From assembly GCA_012728595.1 (NCBI GenBank), contig JAAYEU010000052.1, forward strand, positions 1 through 41,584: a stretch of 41,584 nucleotides of DNA, written 5' to 3'. The notes beneath the pieces were generated by a model. That model did not search any database. It was not told the DNA's origin and saw nothing but the letters and a program-made list of their open reading frames with translations. The stretch is from Tissierellia bacterium. Its GTDB lineage: Bacteria; Bacillota; Clostridia; Tissierellales; Tepidimicrobiaceae. Below, piece after piece: positions 1 to 8,942 of this stretch. How positions within the stretch are numbered: position 1 is the stretch's first letter; each line of letters starts with the position of its first letter. A program made the translations under genes and the position numbers.

Positions 1-38
1 AGGTTATACCCTGCGTATGAATACTCATTACCTTCCAA

Positions 39-240
39 GAGCAAACTTTGTCATTCTTCACTGCTCACGAGCAAACTCGCTTGTCATTTTCTCATTTTTT
101 ATATATTTTTTTATATTTTTTAAGGTAATAAAACCCGCGAGCAAACTTTGTTACTCGAAGGAAATAAACAGCGAGCAGCCTTGAAACAACTACATTTCAA
201 CACGAGCAAACTTTGTCACTCCGTGAGCAAACTTATTTGT
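39..240 (+). repeat. Cluster of degenerate GAGCAAACTTTGT repeats
   Basis: Five same-strand copies of a 13- to 16-base motif start near 39, 69, 139, 204 and 225. The core GAGCAAACTT is followed by TGTCA, TGTTA or an interrupted variant, and spacing is irregular. The copy at 68-80 contains a small self-complementary core (CGAG-CAAA-CTCG). The irregular spacing and lack of a leader rule out a CRISPR array. Function is unknown. Confidence 0.6.
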
Positions 241-311
241 AACTGAACAATTGGTGGCAGCTTAGAAAGAGGACTATTAATAATTACAAACTTATATTTC
301 AAAAGCGGATA

Positions 312-346
312 ACCGTCAAAGGTATTTACCTTTTGACGGTTTTTTT
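312..346 (+). terminator. Intrinsic terminator of an upstream gene
   Basis: Stem arms ACCGTCAAAGG (312-322) and CCTTTTGACGGT (329-340) are followed directly by a T run (340-346). No gene in the window lies before it, so it probably ends a transcript that starts outside. Confidence 0.8.
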
Positions 347-540
347 ATAAAATGAAATTTTCTAGCTAAAGCTGTTAGAGAATATTATTCTTTGGCGGGT
401 TTAATTTTAGACAAGAGCTTACAAGGCTTTGTAATTTCTCATAAATAGGAGAATTTTAAGTTTTATTATCTTAGGATTTTACTATCCTAATATGAAAAAT
501 AATGTACTATTTGGCCGATTATAGGAAGAGAATAATTAAA

Positions 541-690
541 TGTGGATAATCCTTGTGGATAGGAAAGAAGAATGTGGATAAAAAAATATTATGTAAACGA
601 TAAACCTTATATCCCTTCAAATTCTGACATAGCTCATGTTTACATAAGTTATCCACTATAAATTGTGAATATTGTGGATAAAGTGGATAA
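541..690. other. DnaA-box cluster (possible origin or DnaA-titration site)
   Basis: Within 150 bases there are three exact TGTGGATAA boxes (541-549, 573-581, 673-681) and near matches at 554-562 (TGTGGATAG), 664-672 (TGTGAATAT), 682-690 (AGTGGATAA) and 649-657 on the opposite strand (TTATCCACT). The Bacillus DnaA box is TTATNCACA, the reverse complement of TGTGNATAA. An AT-rich stretch follows (691-735). No dnaA, dnaN or rpmH gene is present in the window. It may be part of an origin whose dnaA lies elsewhere, or a regulatory DnaA-binding cluster. Confidence 0.6.
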
Positions 691-778
691 ATTAAAATTG
701 TTTTTATATTAAGAGATTATTTTGTTGGAAAGCTTGTTAAAAAAAACACATAATTGTCATCTTAATTTAATAACATTA

Positions 779-807
779 TTGCAATACTTATTTTTCTTTT
801 GTATAAT
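779..807 (+). promoter_or_regulatory. Sigma-A promoter of the glycine cleavage operon
   Basis: A -35 TTGCAA (779-784) lies 17 bases before a consensus -10 TATAAT (802-807). Transcription would start near 814, leaving a leader of about 115 bases before gcvT. Confidence 0.7.
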
Positions 808-829
808 AAAGACGATGAAATTTTTTTGG

Positions 830-871
830 AATTCCTTTTTATCATGGTTATGTGGGATATAAAAAGGAATT
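830..871 (+). promoter_or_regulatory. 13-bp hairpin in the gcvT leader
   Basis: Arms AATTCCTTTTTAT (830-842) and ATAAAAAGGAATT (859-871) are perfectly complementary around a 16-base loop. The hairpin lies between the promoter and the gcvT ribosome site. No T run follows, so it is not a simple terminator. The conserved elements of the glycine riboswitch, common before gcvT in this phylum, are not recognisable here. Confidence 0.5.
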
Positions 872-929
872 TTAGGGTAACATATAGTATGTGCAGGCTT
901 AAGGGTATAATTTAGGAAGGAGTGGTAAA

Positions 930-2027
930 ATGGTGGCAAAGAAGACTCCGCTTTACGATGAACATGTAAGGCTTGGGGGAAAGATTGTTGAATATGCAGG
1001 GTGGTTCCTTCCAGTACAATACGAAGGTTTAATTCCAGAACACGAAGCAGTAAGAAATGTAGCAGGAATATTTGATGTATCCCATATGGGACAGATAGTA
1101 GTGAAAGGAAAAGATGCGCTGGCTTACCTACAATACTTATGTACAAACGATATTTCAAAGGTAGAGAAGAATCAAACTATTTACACCATGTTCTGCTATC
1201 CAGACGGAGGAGTAGTTGACGACTTCTTGATTTATAAGCTAGAAGATGATGAGTATATTTTAGTTGTGAATGCTGCAAATACGGATAAGGATTTCAAATG
1301 GATGATCGATAATAAGAAAGACTTTAATATCATCATCGAAAATAAGTCAGACCAAATAGGAGAGGTGGCTATACAAGGCCCTAACTCTGAAAAGATACTA
1401 CAAAAGCTTACCGATTTTGATTTATCAAGTATTAAACCTTTTTATTTTGAACCAAAAGTTGATATGTTAGGAATAGAGTGCATGGTATCCCGTACTGGTT
1501 ATACTGGAGAAGATGGATTTGAAATATATGCACCAGCAGAAGACATAGTAAAGATTTGGAATGCTCTATTAGAAAAAGGCAAAGAAGACGGACTTAAGCC
1601 TTGTGGATTAGGCTGTAGAGATACTCTTAGATTTGAAGCAGGAATGCCTTTATATGGAAATGAAATATCTGAGGACATCAATCCATTAGAAGGTGGCTTG
1701 AAGTTCTTCGTTAAATTTGAAAAGGAAGAGGACTTCATTGGAAAAGAAGCTTTAAAGAAACAGTGGGATGAAGGATTAACAAGAAAAGTGGTAGGTTTTG
1801 AATTATTAGGAAGAGGAATTCCAAGAGAAGGCTATGAAGTGCATAAAGATGGCAAAAAAATAGGCCATGTAACTACAGGATACATGTCACCAACTTTAAA
1901 GAAGAGTATTGGAAACGCTTTAATCGACATTAACGAAACTGAAATAGGAAATGAAATCGATATAATGATTAGAAATAAGCCGGTTAAGGCTAAGGTAATT
2001 AGTAGAAAGTTCTTGAAGAACAAATAA
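930..2027 (+). CDS. gcvT: Glycine cleavage system T protein (aminomethyltransferase)
   Basis: The protein moves the methylene carbon from the aminomethyl group on lipoyl-GcvH to tetrahydrofolate and releases ammonia, in the cytoplasm. It has 365 residues, the usual T-protein length. Visible family signatures include FDVSHMGQ in the N-terminal part, GYTGEDGFEIY in the middle, and CGLGCRDTLRFEAGMPLYGNE-like sequence after it. The ATG at 930 follows a GGAAGGAG ribosome site (915-922). It is the first gene of a five-gene operon with gcvH 36 bases downstream. The promoter at 779-807 and the leader hairpin are the visible control elements. The family assignment is secure. Confidence 0.96.
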   Translation: MVAKKTPLYDEHVRLGGKIVEYAGWFLPVQYEGLIPEHEAVRNVAGIFDVSHMGQIVVKGKDALAYLQYLCTNDISKVEKNQTIYTMFCYPDGGVVDDFLIYKLEDDEYILVVNAANTDKDFKWMIDNKKDFNIIIENKSDQIGEVAIQGPNSEKILQKLTDFDLSSIKPFYFEPKVDMLGIECMVSRTGYTGEDGFEIYAPAEDIVKIWNALLEKGKEDGLKPCGLGCRDTLRFEAGMPLYGNEISEDINPLEGGLKFFVKFEKEEDFIGKEALKKQWDEGLTRKVVGFELLGRGIPREGYEVHKDGKKIGHVTTGYMSPTLKKSIGNALIDINETEIGNEIDIMIRNKPVKAKVISRKFLKNK

Positions 2028-2063
2028 ATAATTAATAAAAATAAATTTAAGGAGGGTTAATAA

Positions 2064-2447
2064 ATGAAAATTGTAGAAGGATTATATTATACTAAGGATC
2101 ATGAATGGTTAAAAGTTGAGGGAGACGAAGCTACCATAGGTTTAAGTGATTTTGCTCAAGATCAATTAGGGGATATCGTTTACGTAGAATTGCCAGAAGT
2201 TGATGATGAATTTGAGAAGGAAGAAGCCTTTGCTGCTGTAGAATCAGTTAAAGCTGCAGCTGATGTTTATATGCCTGTAGATGGCAGGGTTATAGATGTG
2301 AATGAAGAATTATTAGATGATCCAGAATTGATAAACCAAGATCCATACGAAGCTTGGATAGTAAAAATTGAATTAACAGATAAATCACAACTAGATGAAT
2401 TAATGGACAGCAAAGAGTATGAAAAGTTTCTAGATGAGGAGGTATAA
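2064..2447 (+). CDS. gcvH: Glycine cleavage system H protein (lipoyl carrier)
   Basis: This small lipoyl-bearing protein shuttles the aminomethyl intermediate between the P, T and L proteins. It has 127 residues, standard for the family. The lipoylation motif [12 protein letters not shown] places the modified lysine at residue 63, and the N-terminal YTKDHEWL is also typical. An AAGGAGGG ribosome site precedes the ATG. The stop is three bases before gcvPA, whose ribosome site lies in the last gcvH codons, so the two are probably translationally coupled. No lipoate ligase or lipoate synthase gene is in the window, so lipoylation must be encoded elsewhere. Confidence 0.96.
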   Translation: MKIVEGLYYTKDHEWLKVEGDEATIGLSDFAQDQLGDIVYVELPEVDDEFEKEEAFAAVESVKAAADVYMPVDGRVIDVNEELLDDPELINQDPYEAWIVKIELTDKSQLDELMDSKEYEKFLDEEV

Positions 2448-2450
2448 TTA

Positions 2451-3797
2451 ATGTATCCTTACATCCCAAACACTAAAGAAGATGAGAAGCGGATGTTGGA
2501 GTACATTGGAGTAGACTCAGTCGATGACTTGTTTAGCGATATACCGGAAAATGTTAGATTGAATAGAGAGCTGGATTTAAAGCCATCCATGTCGGAAATG
2601 GAAGTTCGTAGACATATAATAGGTTTATCAAATGAAAATCTTTCTACAACCCAATTAACATGTTTCCTGGGAGCTGGAGCATACGACCATTACATCCCTT
2701 CAATAGTCGGCCATGTAATATCAAGAAGTGAATTCTATACATCCTACACCCCATATCAGGCAGAAATAAGCCAAGGTACTTTACAATATATATTTGAGTA
2801 CCAAACCTTAATAGCCAATCTAACGGGCATGGATGTATCTAATGCTTCATTATACGATGGCGGCACAGCAATTGCTGAGGCAGCCTTCATGGCTGTTAAT
2901 ATTACAAGAAGAAATCAAATACTTATATCCAAAACCGTAAATCCTCAAGCAAGAGAAATCCTAAAGACCTATGCCCACCTTCAAGGCATAGAAGTAATTG
3001 AGATAGATGAAGAAATGGGAGTAACAGACCTAGAAAAGTTAAAAGCTTCAGTAACAGATAAAACAGCAGCTGTAATAGTTCAGAATCCTAATTACTTTGG
3101 TATAATAGAAGATTTAGAAGCTATTGAAGAAATAGCACATAGCGATAAGAAAACCCTATTTATAACCAGTGTAGACCCAATATCATTAGGAATATTAAAA
3201 GCCCCTGGTGATTTGGGAGCAGACATAGTAGTAGGAGAAGGTCAACCGTTAGGTGTTCCACTACAGTTTGGTGGACCATATCTTGGCTTTATAGCGGTAA
3301 ATAAGAAGCAAATGAGAAAATTACCAGGAAGAATAGTAGGTCAAACTGTAGATGAAGATGGAAATAGGGCCTTTGTATTAACCCTTCAAGCTAGAGAACA
3401 GCATATAAGAAGGGAAAAAGCCACTTCCAATATCTGCTCTAACCAAGGTTTAAATACCTTAGCTGCAACTGTATACCTGGTCACATTGGGTAAGAAAGGG
3501 TTAAGAGAAGTAGCTACTTTAGCAACCCAAAAGGCTCATTATGCAATGAAACAGATAACTAAATCTGGTAAATATAAACCTTTATTCGATAAGCCTTTCT
3601 TCAAGGAATTTGCAGTAACTAGTGATGTGGCTGCTGAAGACATTAGGAAAGGATTATTAAAAGAGAATATATTAGGAGGCCATTCATTAGAACCAGATTA
3701 TCCCCAATATAAAAATGGAGTGCTCTTCGCAGTTACAGAGAAGAGAACTAAGGAAGAGATTGATAAATTAAGTGCTGTATTGGAGGGGATAAAATGA
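2451..3797 (+). CDS. gcvPA: Glycine dehydrogenase (decarboxylating) subunit 1
   Basis: This is the N-terminal half of the PLP-dependent P protein, which decarboxylates glycine and transfers the aminomethyl group to GcvH. In Bacillota the P protein is split into PA and PB, as here. It has 448 residues, the normal subunit-1 length. Recognisable segments include MYPYIPNT at the start, [27 protein letters not shown] and [18 protein letters not shown]. The PLP lysine is not in this half. The 3' end overlaps gcvPB by four bases (ATGA), a sign of translational coupling and equal synthesis of both halves. Confidence 0.96.
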   Translation: MYPYIPNTKEDEKRMLEYIGVDSVDDLFSDIPENVRLNRELDLKPSMSEMEVRRHIIGLSNENLSTTQLTCFLGAGAYDHYIPSIVGHVISRSEFYTSYTPYQAEISQGTLQYIFEYQTLIANLTGMDVSNASLYDGGTAIAEAAFMAVNITRRNQILISKTVNPQAREILKTYAHLQGIEVIEIDEEMGVTDLEKLKASVTDKTAAVIVQNPNYFGIIEDLEAIEEIAHSDKKTLFITSVDPISLGILKAPGDLGADIVVGEGQPLGVPLQFGGPYLGFIAVNKKQMRKLPGRIVGQTVDEDGNRAFVLTLQAREQHIRREKATSNICSNQGLNTLAATVYLVTLGKKGLREVATLATQKAHYAMKQITKSGKYKPLFDKPFFKEFAVTSDVAAEDIRKGLLKENILGGHSLEPDYPQYKNGVLFAVTEKRTKEEIDKLSAVLEGIK

Positions 3798-5257
3798 GAG
3801 CTGGAAAGTATAACAAACTAATATTCGAACTATCCAAACCGGGAAGAAAAGCCTATAGGCTTCCAGAAATCGATGTAGACGAAGTAGCCTTAGAAGAACT
3901 TATTCCTGGTGAATACCTTAATGATGAAGAATTGAACCTTCCAGAAGTAAGTGAAGTTGATATAATAAGACATTTTACTAATTTATCAAATAAGAACTTT
4001 GGTGTAGATACTGGATTCTATCCATTAGGATCCTGTACCATGAAATACAATCCAAAGATAAACGAGGACATGGCAAATTTAGATGGATTTAAAAACATCC
4101 ATCCACTTCAGCCAGAGGAAACGGTACAAGGGGCTTTAAAGCTAATGTATGAATTAGACAAAGCCCTATGTGAAATATCAGGAATGGATAAGATGACTTT
4201 ACAACCCGCTGCAGGGGCTCATGGTGAGCTTACTGGTTTAATGCTTATAAAAGCCTATCATGAGCATAGAGGAGATACTAAGAGAACTAAGATAATAGTA
4301 CCAGACTCTGCTCACGGTACAAACCCAGCCTCAGCTGTAATGGCAGGTTTCGACACCATTGAGATTAAGTCAACAGAAGAAGGTCTTGTAGATATAGAAA
4401 GTTTAAAAGCTGCTTTAAGCGATGAAGTAGCTGGTTTAATGTTAACCAATCCAAATACTCTTGGTCTATTTGAAAGAGAAATTTGTGAGATAGCAGATCT
4501 AGTCCATGACGCTGGTGGGCTATTGTACTACGATGGCGCTAATGCCAATGCTATCCTAGGAAAAGTTAGGCCAGGAGATATGGGATTTGACGTAGTCCAC
4601 TTCAATCTTCATAAAACCTTCTCTACTCCACATGGTGGGGGAGGGCCAGGTAGTGGACCAGTTGGCGTTAAGAAAATCCTTTTAGACTATCTACCAACCC
4701 CTACAGTTGAAAAAGAGGGAGATAGATATTATCTAAACTATGATATACCACATTCCGTTGGTAGAGTAAAGGATTTCTATGGCCACTTCAGCATACTAAT
4801 AAGAGCCTATACCTATATATTAACTATGGGTAAAGATGGACTGAACAGAGTAAGCGACATGGCTGTTCTTAATGCTAACTATCTAGCTAAGAGATTAAAA
4901 GAACACTATAACCTACCAGCAGAGAATGCTATATTTAAGCATGAGTTCGTTGCGGCTGGACTAAAGGGCAACTTATCAGAAGTTACAACACTAGATGTAG
5001 CTAAGAGACTACTCGATTATGGCTACCATCCACCAACAGTTTACTTCCCATTAATAGTTAGAGAAGCCCTCATGGTTGAGCCAACAGAAAGTGAGAGCAA
5101 AGAAACTCTGGATGAATTTGCAGATGTACTGATTAAGATTGCAGAAGAAGCTAAAGAAAATCCAGAACTCCTAAAAGAAGCGCCTCATAACACTCCAGTT
5201 AAGAGAGTAAACGAAACTCAGGCAGCTAGAAATCCTGTACTAAGGTATGAAGGGTAG
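3794..5257 (+). CDS. gcvPB: Glycine dehydrogenase (decarboxylating) subunit 2
   Basis: This is the catalytic C-terminal half of the P protein. It has 487 residues, the family length. The PLP-binding lysine lies in [18 protein letters not shown] at residue 274. [11 protein letters not shown] and [11 protein letters not shown] are further hallmark segments. It starts inside the gcvPA stop region with GGAGGGG as ribosome site. The downstream lipoamide dehydrogenase begins nine bases after the stop, so the whole set is probably one transcript. Direction in the cell (glycine oxidation or synthesis) cannot be told from sequence. Confidence 0.96.
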   Translation: MRAGKYNKLIFELSKPGRKAYRLPEIDVDEVALEELIPGEYLNDEELNLPEVSEVDIIRHFTNLSNKNFGVDTGFYPLGSCTMKYNPKINEDMANLDGFKNIHPLQPEETVQGALKLMYELDKALCEISGMDKMTLQPAAGAHGELTGLMLIKAYHEHRGDTKRTKIIVPDSAHGTNPASAVMAGFDTIEIKSTEEGLVDIESLKAALSDEVAGLMLTNPNTLGLFEREICEIADLVHDAGGLLYYDGANANAILGKVRPGDMGFDVVHFNLHKTFSTPHGGGGPGSGPVGVKKILLDYLPTPTVEKEGDRYYLNYDIPHSVGRVKDFYGHFSILIRAYTYILTMGKDGLNRVSDMAVLNANYLAKRLKEHYNLPAENAIFKHEFVAAGLKGNLSEVTTLDVAKRLLDYGYHPPTVYFPLIVREALMVEPTESESKETLDEFADVLIKIAEEAKENPELLKEAPHNTPVKRVNETQAARNPVLRYEG

Positions 5258-5266
5258 GTGTAATAG

Positions 5267-6682
5267 TTGACTAAAAATATTGCGGTAATTGGTGCAGGTC
5301 CAGGAGGCTATGTAGCAGCAATAAGAGGAGCTCAGCTGGGTGGAAATATATATTTAATTGAGGATAGAGAAGTAGGGGGGACATGCCTCAATCGAGGCTG
5401 TATCCCCACTAAAACCCTTTTTAGAAATGCAGAAATAATGCAAAACCTAAGAAGGGCAGGAGAGTTTGGAATAACCATAGAAAATTACAGACTAGATGGA
5501 AAAGCCCTACAGGAAAGAAAGAACAAGGTAGTAAGCCAGCTAGTTAAAGGTATTGAAAAGCTATTATCCTCTTATAAAAACATAGAATTTATTCCTGGAA
5601 AAGCCCAAATTAAAGATGAGAAAACTGTACTAGTTAATTTAAAAGATGGAAATACCCGTGAAATAACGGTAGATAATATAGTCATTGCCACCGGGTCAAA
5701 ACCAACCATGACGGAAACAAAAGGGATAGACTTGGAAGGGGTTATAACTAGCGATGACCTTTTAGAGATGGAAGAAATACCCGAAACCCTCATCGTCATA
5801 GGTGGAGGAGTAATAGGACTAGAGTTTGCAAGCATATATCAGGAATTAGGCTCAAAGGTAATACTCCTTGCCTCCAGAATATTAAAGAATGTAGATATGG
5901 AGATAACCAGAAGATTACCCATGTTCTTCAAAAAACAGGGAATGGAAACCTATGTAGACATAAGGGCTAAGGAAATTGTAAAGGAAGGGGACAAGTTAAA
6001 GGTTATCGCCAGGTATAAGAATAAGGATGAAGAAATCGAAGTAGTAGGAGACAAGGTCTTAATTGCATCTGGTAGGGGTCCTGTAGTTGAGGGATTAAAT
6101 TTAGACCAAATTGGCATAGAGTATGATGATAGCGGAATCAAAGTAGACGAAAACTTTGAAACTACAGTCAAGGGTATTTATGCCATAGGAGATGTAAATA
6201 ACTTGGGTATCCAGTTAGCACACGTGGCCTCAGCTCAAGGCGTATATGTAATGGAAAAGATAATGGGACTTAATCCAGATATCAATTTAGATGTATATCC
6301 TAACTGTGTATTTACATTACCTGAGGTAGCCTTCGTAGGCTTGACTGAAGAGGAACTAAAGGAAAAGGGAATCGATTATAAGGTGAGCAAATTCCTATTT
6401 GCCGCTAATGGAAAGGCTCTATCCTTAGGTGAAGGAGAAGGCTTTATAAAGGTATTTGCTTCTGAGGAAGATAATAAGATTCTGGGTGTTACTATATTAG
6501 GTCCCCATGCTAACGATTTAATCCATGAGGGGGCTTTAGCCATAGCCAATGGCATGGATGTAGACAGCATCACCAGGACAATACATGCACATCCAACCTT
6601 AAGCGAGGCTTTCATGGAAGCTGTTCATGGTTTAGACGATAGGGCAATACATATGGCCCCGCCAAGAAGAAAGAGAAGATAG
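5267..6682 (+). CDS. lpdA: Dihydrolipoamide dehydrogenase (glycine cleavage L protein)
   Basis: This FAD-dependent disulfide oxidoreductase reoxidises dihydrolipoyl-GcvH with NAD+. The 471 residues contain an FAD-binding GAGPGGY near residue 9, the redox pair in GGTCLNRGCIPTK (Cys40 and Cys45), an NAD-binding GGGVIGLEFASIYQELG near 179, a second FAD motif YAIGDVN, and the C-terminal catalytic HAHPTLSEAF. No fused lipoyl domain is present. It starts with TTG at 5267, and the ribosome site (AGGGTAGGTG) overlaps the gcvPB stop. Position as last gene of the gcv operon supports the L-protein role over a pyruvate dehydrogenase role. Confidence 0.94.
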   Translation: MTKNIAVIGAGPGGYVAAIRGAQLGGNIYLIEDREVGGTCLNRGCIPTKTLFRNAEIMQNLRRAGEFGITIENYRLDGKALQERKNKVVSQLVKGIEKLLSSYKNIEFIPGKAQIKDEKTVLVNLKDGNTREITVDNIVIATGSKPTMTETKGIDLEGVITSDDLLEMEEIPETLIVIGGGVIGLEFASIYQELGSKVILLASRILKNVDMEITRRLPMFFKKQGMETYVDIRAKEIVKEGDKLKVIARYKNKDEEIEVVGDKVLIASGRGPVVEGLNLDQIGIEYDDSGIKVDENFETTVKGIYAIGDVNNLGIQLAHVASAQGVYVMEKIMGLNPDINLDVYPNCVFTLPEVAFVGLTEEELKEKGIDYKVSKFLFAANGKALSLGEGEGFIKVFASEEDNKILGVTILGPHANDLIHEGALAIANGMDVDSITRTIHAHPTLSEAFMEAVHGLDDRAIHMAPPRRKRR

Positions 6683-6719
6683 CATTTTATTGTTATCTTC
6701 TTATTTAGTTGGGGGAGTT

Positions 6720-7334
6720 ATGAAAAACAAAAAAATCATTGTATTAAGTATTATATCTATAATCTTATGTCTAGTTTTAGGATTAATGGTTAGAAAATCA
6801 GAGGAAGGAATACTATTCGATGAAAGGATTATGGAATATGTCCACAACAGAACTACACCTTTAGGCATAAATATTATGGGGAAAATCACCCATTTAGGTT
6901 CTGTATACTTCTTAGCTTTTATAGGAACTGTTATACTTTTGTATATGCAAAGAAGAAAAAAGAAAAAAGAACTTATTTTATTACTCCTGTCCACCCTTGG
7001 TTCCTATGGGCTAAATTTTACCCTTAAAAATATATTCCTAAGGAGCAGGCCAATAAAATATTTTCTGATAGAACAAGGGGGATACAGTTTCCCCAGTGGT
7101 CATTCTATGGTTTCTATGACCTTTTATACCGCCATGACCTTTTTAATAACTAGAAAAATCCATAACAAGAAGCTAAGGACTATTTTATGGATTCTCAACT
7201 CCTTAACTATATTTTTAATCGGTTTTTCAAGAATCTACTTAGGTGTCCATTGGCCAACTGACGTGGTCATGGGATTTATCATTGGACTAATATTTATCTA
7301 TGCCTCTATAAAGGCTTTAAACTTGGCTAAATAA
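6720..7334 (+). CDS. PAP2-family membrane phosphatase
   Basis: A probable lipid or undecaprenyl-pyrophosphate phosphatase in the membrane. All three PAP2 motifs are present: KNIFLRSRP, PSGHSM and SRIYLGVHWPTD, with the catalytic histidines in the last two. Several hydrophobic segments surround them, and a short N-terminal signal-anchor-like helix begins at residue 5. The start at ATG 6720 is chosen because GGGGGAG (6711-6717) lies just before it. The frame stays open upstream to 6690 but has no ribosome site there. It begins 37 bases after lpdA with no terminator between, so it may be read through from the gcv operon. The exact substrate is unknown. Confidence 0.88.
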   Translation: MKNKKIIVLSIISIILCLVLGLMVRKSEEGILFDERIMEYVHNRTTPLGINIMGKITHLGSVYFLAFIGTVILLYMQRRKKKKELILLLLSTLGSYGLNFTLKNIFLRSRPIKYFLIEQGGYSFPSGHSMVSMTFYTAMTFLITRKIHNKKLRTILWILNSLTIFLIGFSRIYLGVHWPTDVVMGFIIGLIFIYASIKALNLAK

Positions 7335-7341
7335 TTATTAA

Positions 7342-7403
7342 CATAATACTTCCTCCTGCATATCTAGGTAGTATAAACAAATTTTGTAGGAGGGAGTATT
7401 ATG
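7342..7403 (+). promoter_or_regulatory. 19-bp RNA stem covering the ribosome site and ATG of the next gene
   Basis: Bases 7342-7360 (CATAATACTTCCTCCTGCA) pair with 7385-7403 in 19 consecutive positions, 17 Watson-Crick and two G-U. The loop is 24 bases. The 3' arm contains the ribosome site AGGAGGG (7388-7394) and the ATG at 7401. A long transcript entering from upstream would thus hide both. No T run follows, so it is not a terminator. Confidence 0.65.
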
Positions 7404-8795
7404 CAGGTCCAATTGAATTTGTTACACTGGATATACGTTATTTTTACCTTTTTAGTATTGGTTTTTATGGTTAAGAAAAGGGATACCAGTCTTATCTGTA
7501 TAATAGGAATATTCACCTTATCTTTTGTTGCTACCAAATCCTTATCCTATTCAGCTATGAGCATATTTAACAGCTTCATCTTTGCCATAGTAGAGCTACT
7601 AGGAACCATATTGATCATCTCCATAATAGTTGGTATGAGTTCCCTTTTAACAAAGACTGGCATCAGTCAGGAAATGGTTTCTCCTTTTGCAAAACTAATT
7701 AAAACCCCTACTTTAGCCTATTGGATAATTGGTATATTAATGATGATTATTTCCTGGTTTTTCTGGCCTTCCCCAGCAGTTGCCCTATTAGGAGCAGTTT
7801 TACTACCAGTAGCAGTAGAAGTGGGGTTACCAGCCCTTGGGGTTGCCATGACTATGAATCTTTTTGGGCATGGATTAGCCTTATCTGGAGACTTTATAAT
7901 CCAAGGTGCCCCTAAACTAACAGCAGATGCAGCAGGAATGCCTGTGGGAGAATTAATATCTTCCAGTATTCCACTTATCTTTGTAATGGGAATAACCACG
8001 ACCCTTACTGCCTTTATATTATTAAAAAGGGATTTGAAAAAAGGTAATTTAGGCTATCAAGAGAATATAAAGGATGATAAAAAAGAAACAGTTAAATCAG
8101 AAGTATTGCTACCACCCAAAATAAGAAAATTCTATTCAATATTTATTCCCATTCTATTTCTCTTGTGCGTAATAATAATGTTGTTAACTAATCTACAAGG
8201 AGGAGAAGCAACCGCTTTAATTGGCGGAACTGCCATATTCATACTCATATTGGTATCAGCATCAAGCTATAGAGGAAAAATGTTAGAGGAGATAACAGCC
8301 CATCTAATAGAAGGCCTTAAATTTGGATTCCAGATCTTTGGTCCCATCATCCCAATAGCAGCTTTCTTCTATCTAGGTGGAGAGGGCTTTTCGGAGGTTA
8401 TTGGCGATTTTCTTCCTGTTAGTTCCCAGGGTATTGTAAACGACTTAGGTTTGGCTTTAGCCAATAAGGTGCCATTAAATGCGGGAGTTGGTGCCTTTAC
8501 CTTAACATCTGTAGGAGCCATAACAGGCTTAGATGGTTCAGGGTTTTCCGGTTTGGCTTTAGCAGGTTCTGTTGCAAGGCTTTTCTCGGTGGCTCTTGGT
8601 AAGGGATTGGGTACTTTGGCAACCTTAGGTCAAATTGCAGCTATATGGATTGGTGGTGGTACGCTAATTCCTTGGGCAGTTATACCGGCAGCAGCAATAT
8701 GTAATGTGGACCCCTTTGAACTGACTAGGAAAAACTTCAAGCCTGTAATGATTGGATTGATAGTTACTACTATAGTGGGAATATTTTTAATATAA
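7401..8795 (+). CDS. Polytopic membrane protein, probable transporter of unknown substrate
   Basis: The 464-residue protein is almost wholly hydrophobic, with roughly ten to twelve predicted membrane segments and a charged cytoplasmic-type loop around residues 210-240 (rich in Lys, Asp and Glu). Two glycine-rich helical hairpin-like stretches, one near HGLALSGDFIIQGAP and one near GLDGSGFSGLALAGS, resemble the paired re-entrant motifs of ion-transporter-superfamily carriers for anions or sodium/proton exchange. I do not recognise a named family with confidence, so the substrate is left open. The ATG and ribosome site are buried in a 19-bp stem (7342-7403). A strong terminator follows at 8812-8853. 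Confidence 0.7.
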   Translation: MQVQLNLLHWIYVIFTFLVLVFMVKKRDTSLICIIGIFTLSFVATKSLSYSAMSIFNSFIFAIVELLGTILIISIIVGMSSLLTKTGISQEMVSPFAKLIKTPTLAYWIIGILMMIISWFFWPSPAVALLGAVLLPVAVEVGLPALGVAMTMNLFGHGLALSGDFIIQGAPKLTADAAGMPVGELISSSIPLIFVMGITTTLTAFILLKRDLKKGNLGYQENIKDDKKETVKSEVLLPPKIRKFYSIFIPILFLLCVIIMLLTNLQGGEATALIGGTAIFILILVSASSYRGKMLEEITAHLIEGLKFGFQIFGPIIPIAAFFYLGGEGFSEVIGDFLPVSSQGIVNDLGLALANKVPLNAGVGAFTLTSVGAITGLDGSGFSGLALAGSVARLFSVALGKGLGTLATLGQIAAIWIGGGTLIPWAVIPAAAICNVDPFELTRKNFKPVMIGLIVTTIVGIFLI

Positions 8796-8811
8796 TAAGT
8801 ATAAGCCAAAT

Positions 8812-8853
8812 AAAAGGCCCATCTCTTTATTTTTAGAAAGAGATGGGCCTTTT
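8812..8853 (+). terminator. Intrinsic terminator after the membrane transporter gene
   Basis: Perfect 17-bp arms (8812-8828 and 8837-8853, core GGCCCATCTCTTT) enclose an 8-base loop. The stem is flanked by A and T runs and could work in both directions. Confidence 0.88.
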
Positions 8854-8912
8854 ACATCAGAGGATTGAAGAGGACTATAATAAAAAAAGCAGGTAAGTGT
8901 TATGTGATTATA

Positions 8913-8921
8913 TGGTATAAT
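8913..8921 (+). promoter_or_regulatory. Extended -10 promoter of the ABC importer operon
   Basis: TGGTATAAT at 8913-8921 is a TGn-extended consensus -10. No good -35 is seen at the expected distance. It sits 22 bases before the start codon of the binding-protein gene. Confidence 0.5.
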
Positions 8922-8942
8922 ATTAAGTTGGAGGTATTTGGA

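Larger units (their letters stand above)
1..929. other. Gene-free region upstream of the glycine cleavage operon
   Basis: No convincing coding region is visible here. In order it holds degenerate GAGCAAACTTTGT repeats (39-240), an intrinsic terminator (312-346) that presumably ends a gene outside the window, a small hairpin with 7-bp arms TTAGGAT/ATCCTAA (471-477 and 484-490), a DnaA-box cluster (541-690), an AT-rich stretch (691-735), and the gcvT promoter and leader (779-929). The only long open frame (757-1158, minus) runs antisense into gcvT and is a shadow. Confidence 0.7.

Noticed and set aside
39-240. CRISPR array
   Set aside because: Copies are degenerate and irregularly spaced, with no uniform spacers and no cas genes in the window.
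350-929. Glycine riboswitch before gcvT
   Set aside because: I looked for the conserved aptamer blocks and found none; only a simple 13-bp hairpin is present.
757-1158. Open frame of 133 codons on the minus strand
   Set aside because: It overlaps the start of gcvT on the opposite strand, has no ribosome site and shows no family motif; it is a shadow of gcvT and AT-rich leader.
7721-7915. Second open frame inside the 7401 transporter gene
   Set aside because: Same-strand shadow in another frame with no ribosome site or motif.
8865-8942. Longer N terminus of the NMT1-type binding protein
   Set aside because: The first 26 codons precede the ribosome site and would bury the lipoprotein signal; the promoter also lies inside this stretch.
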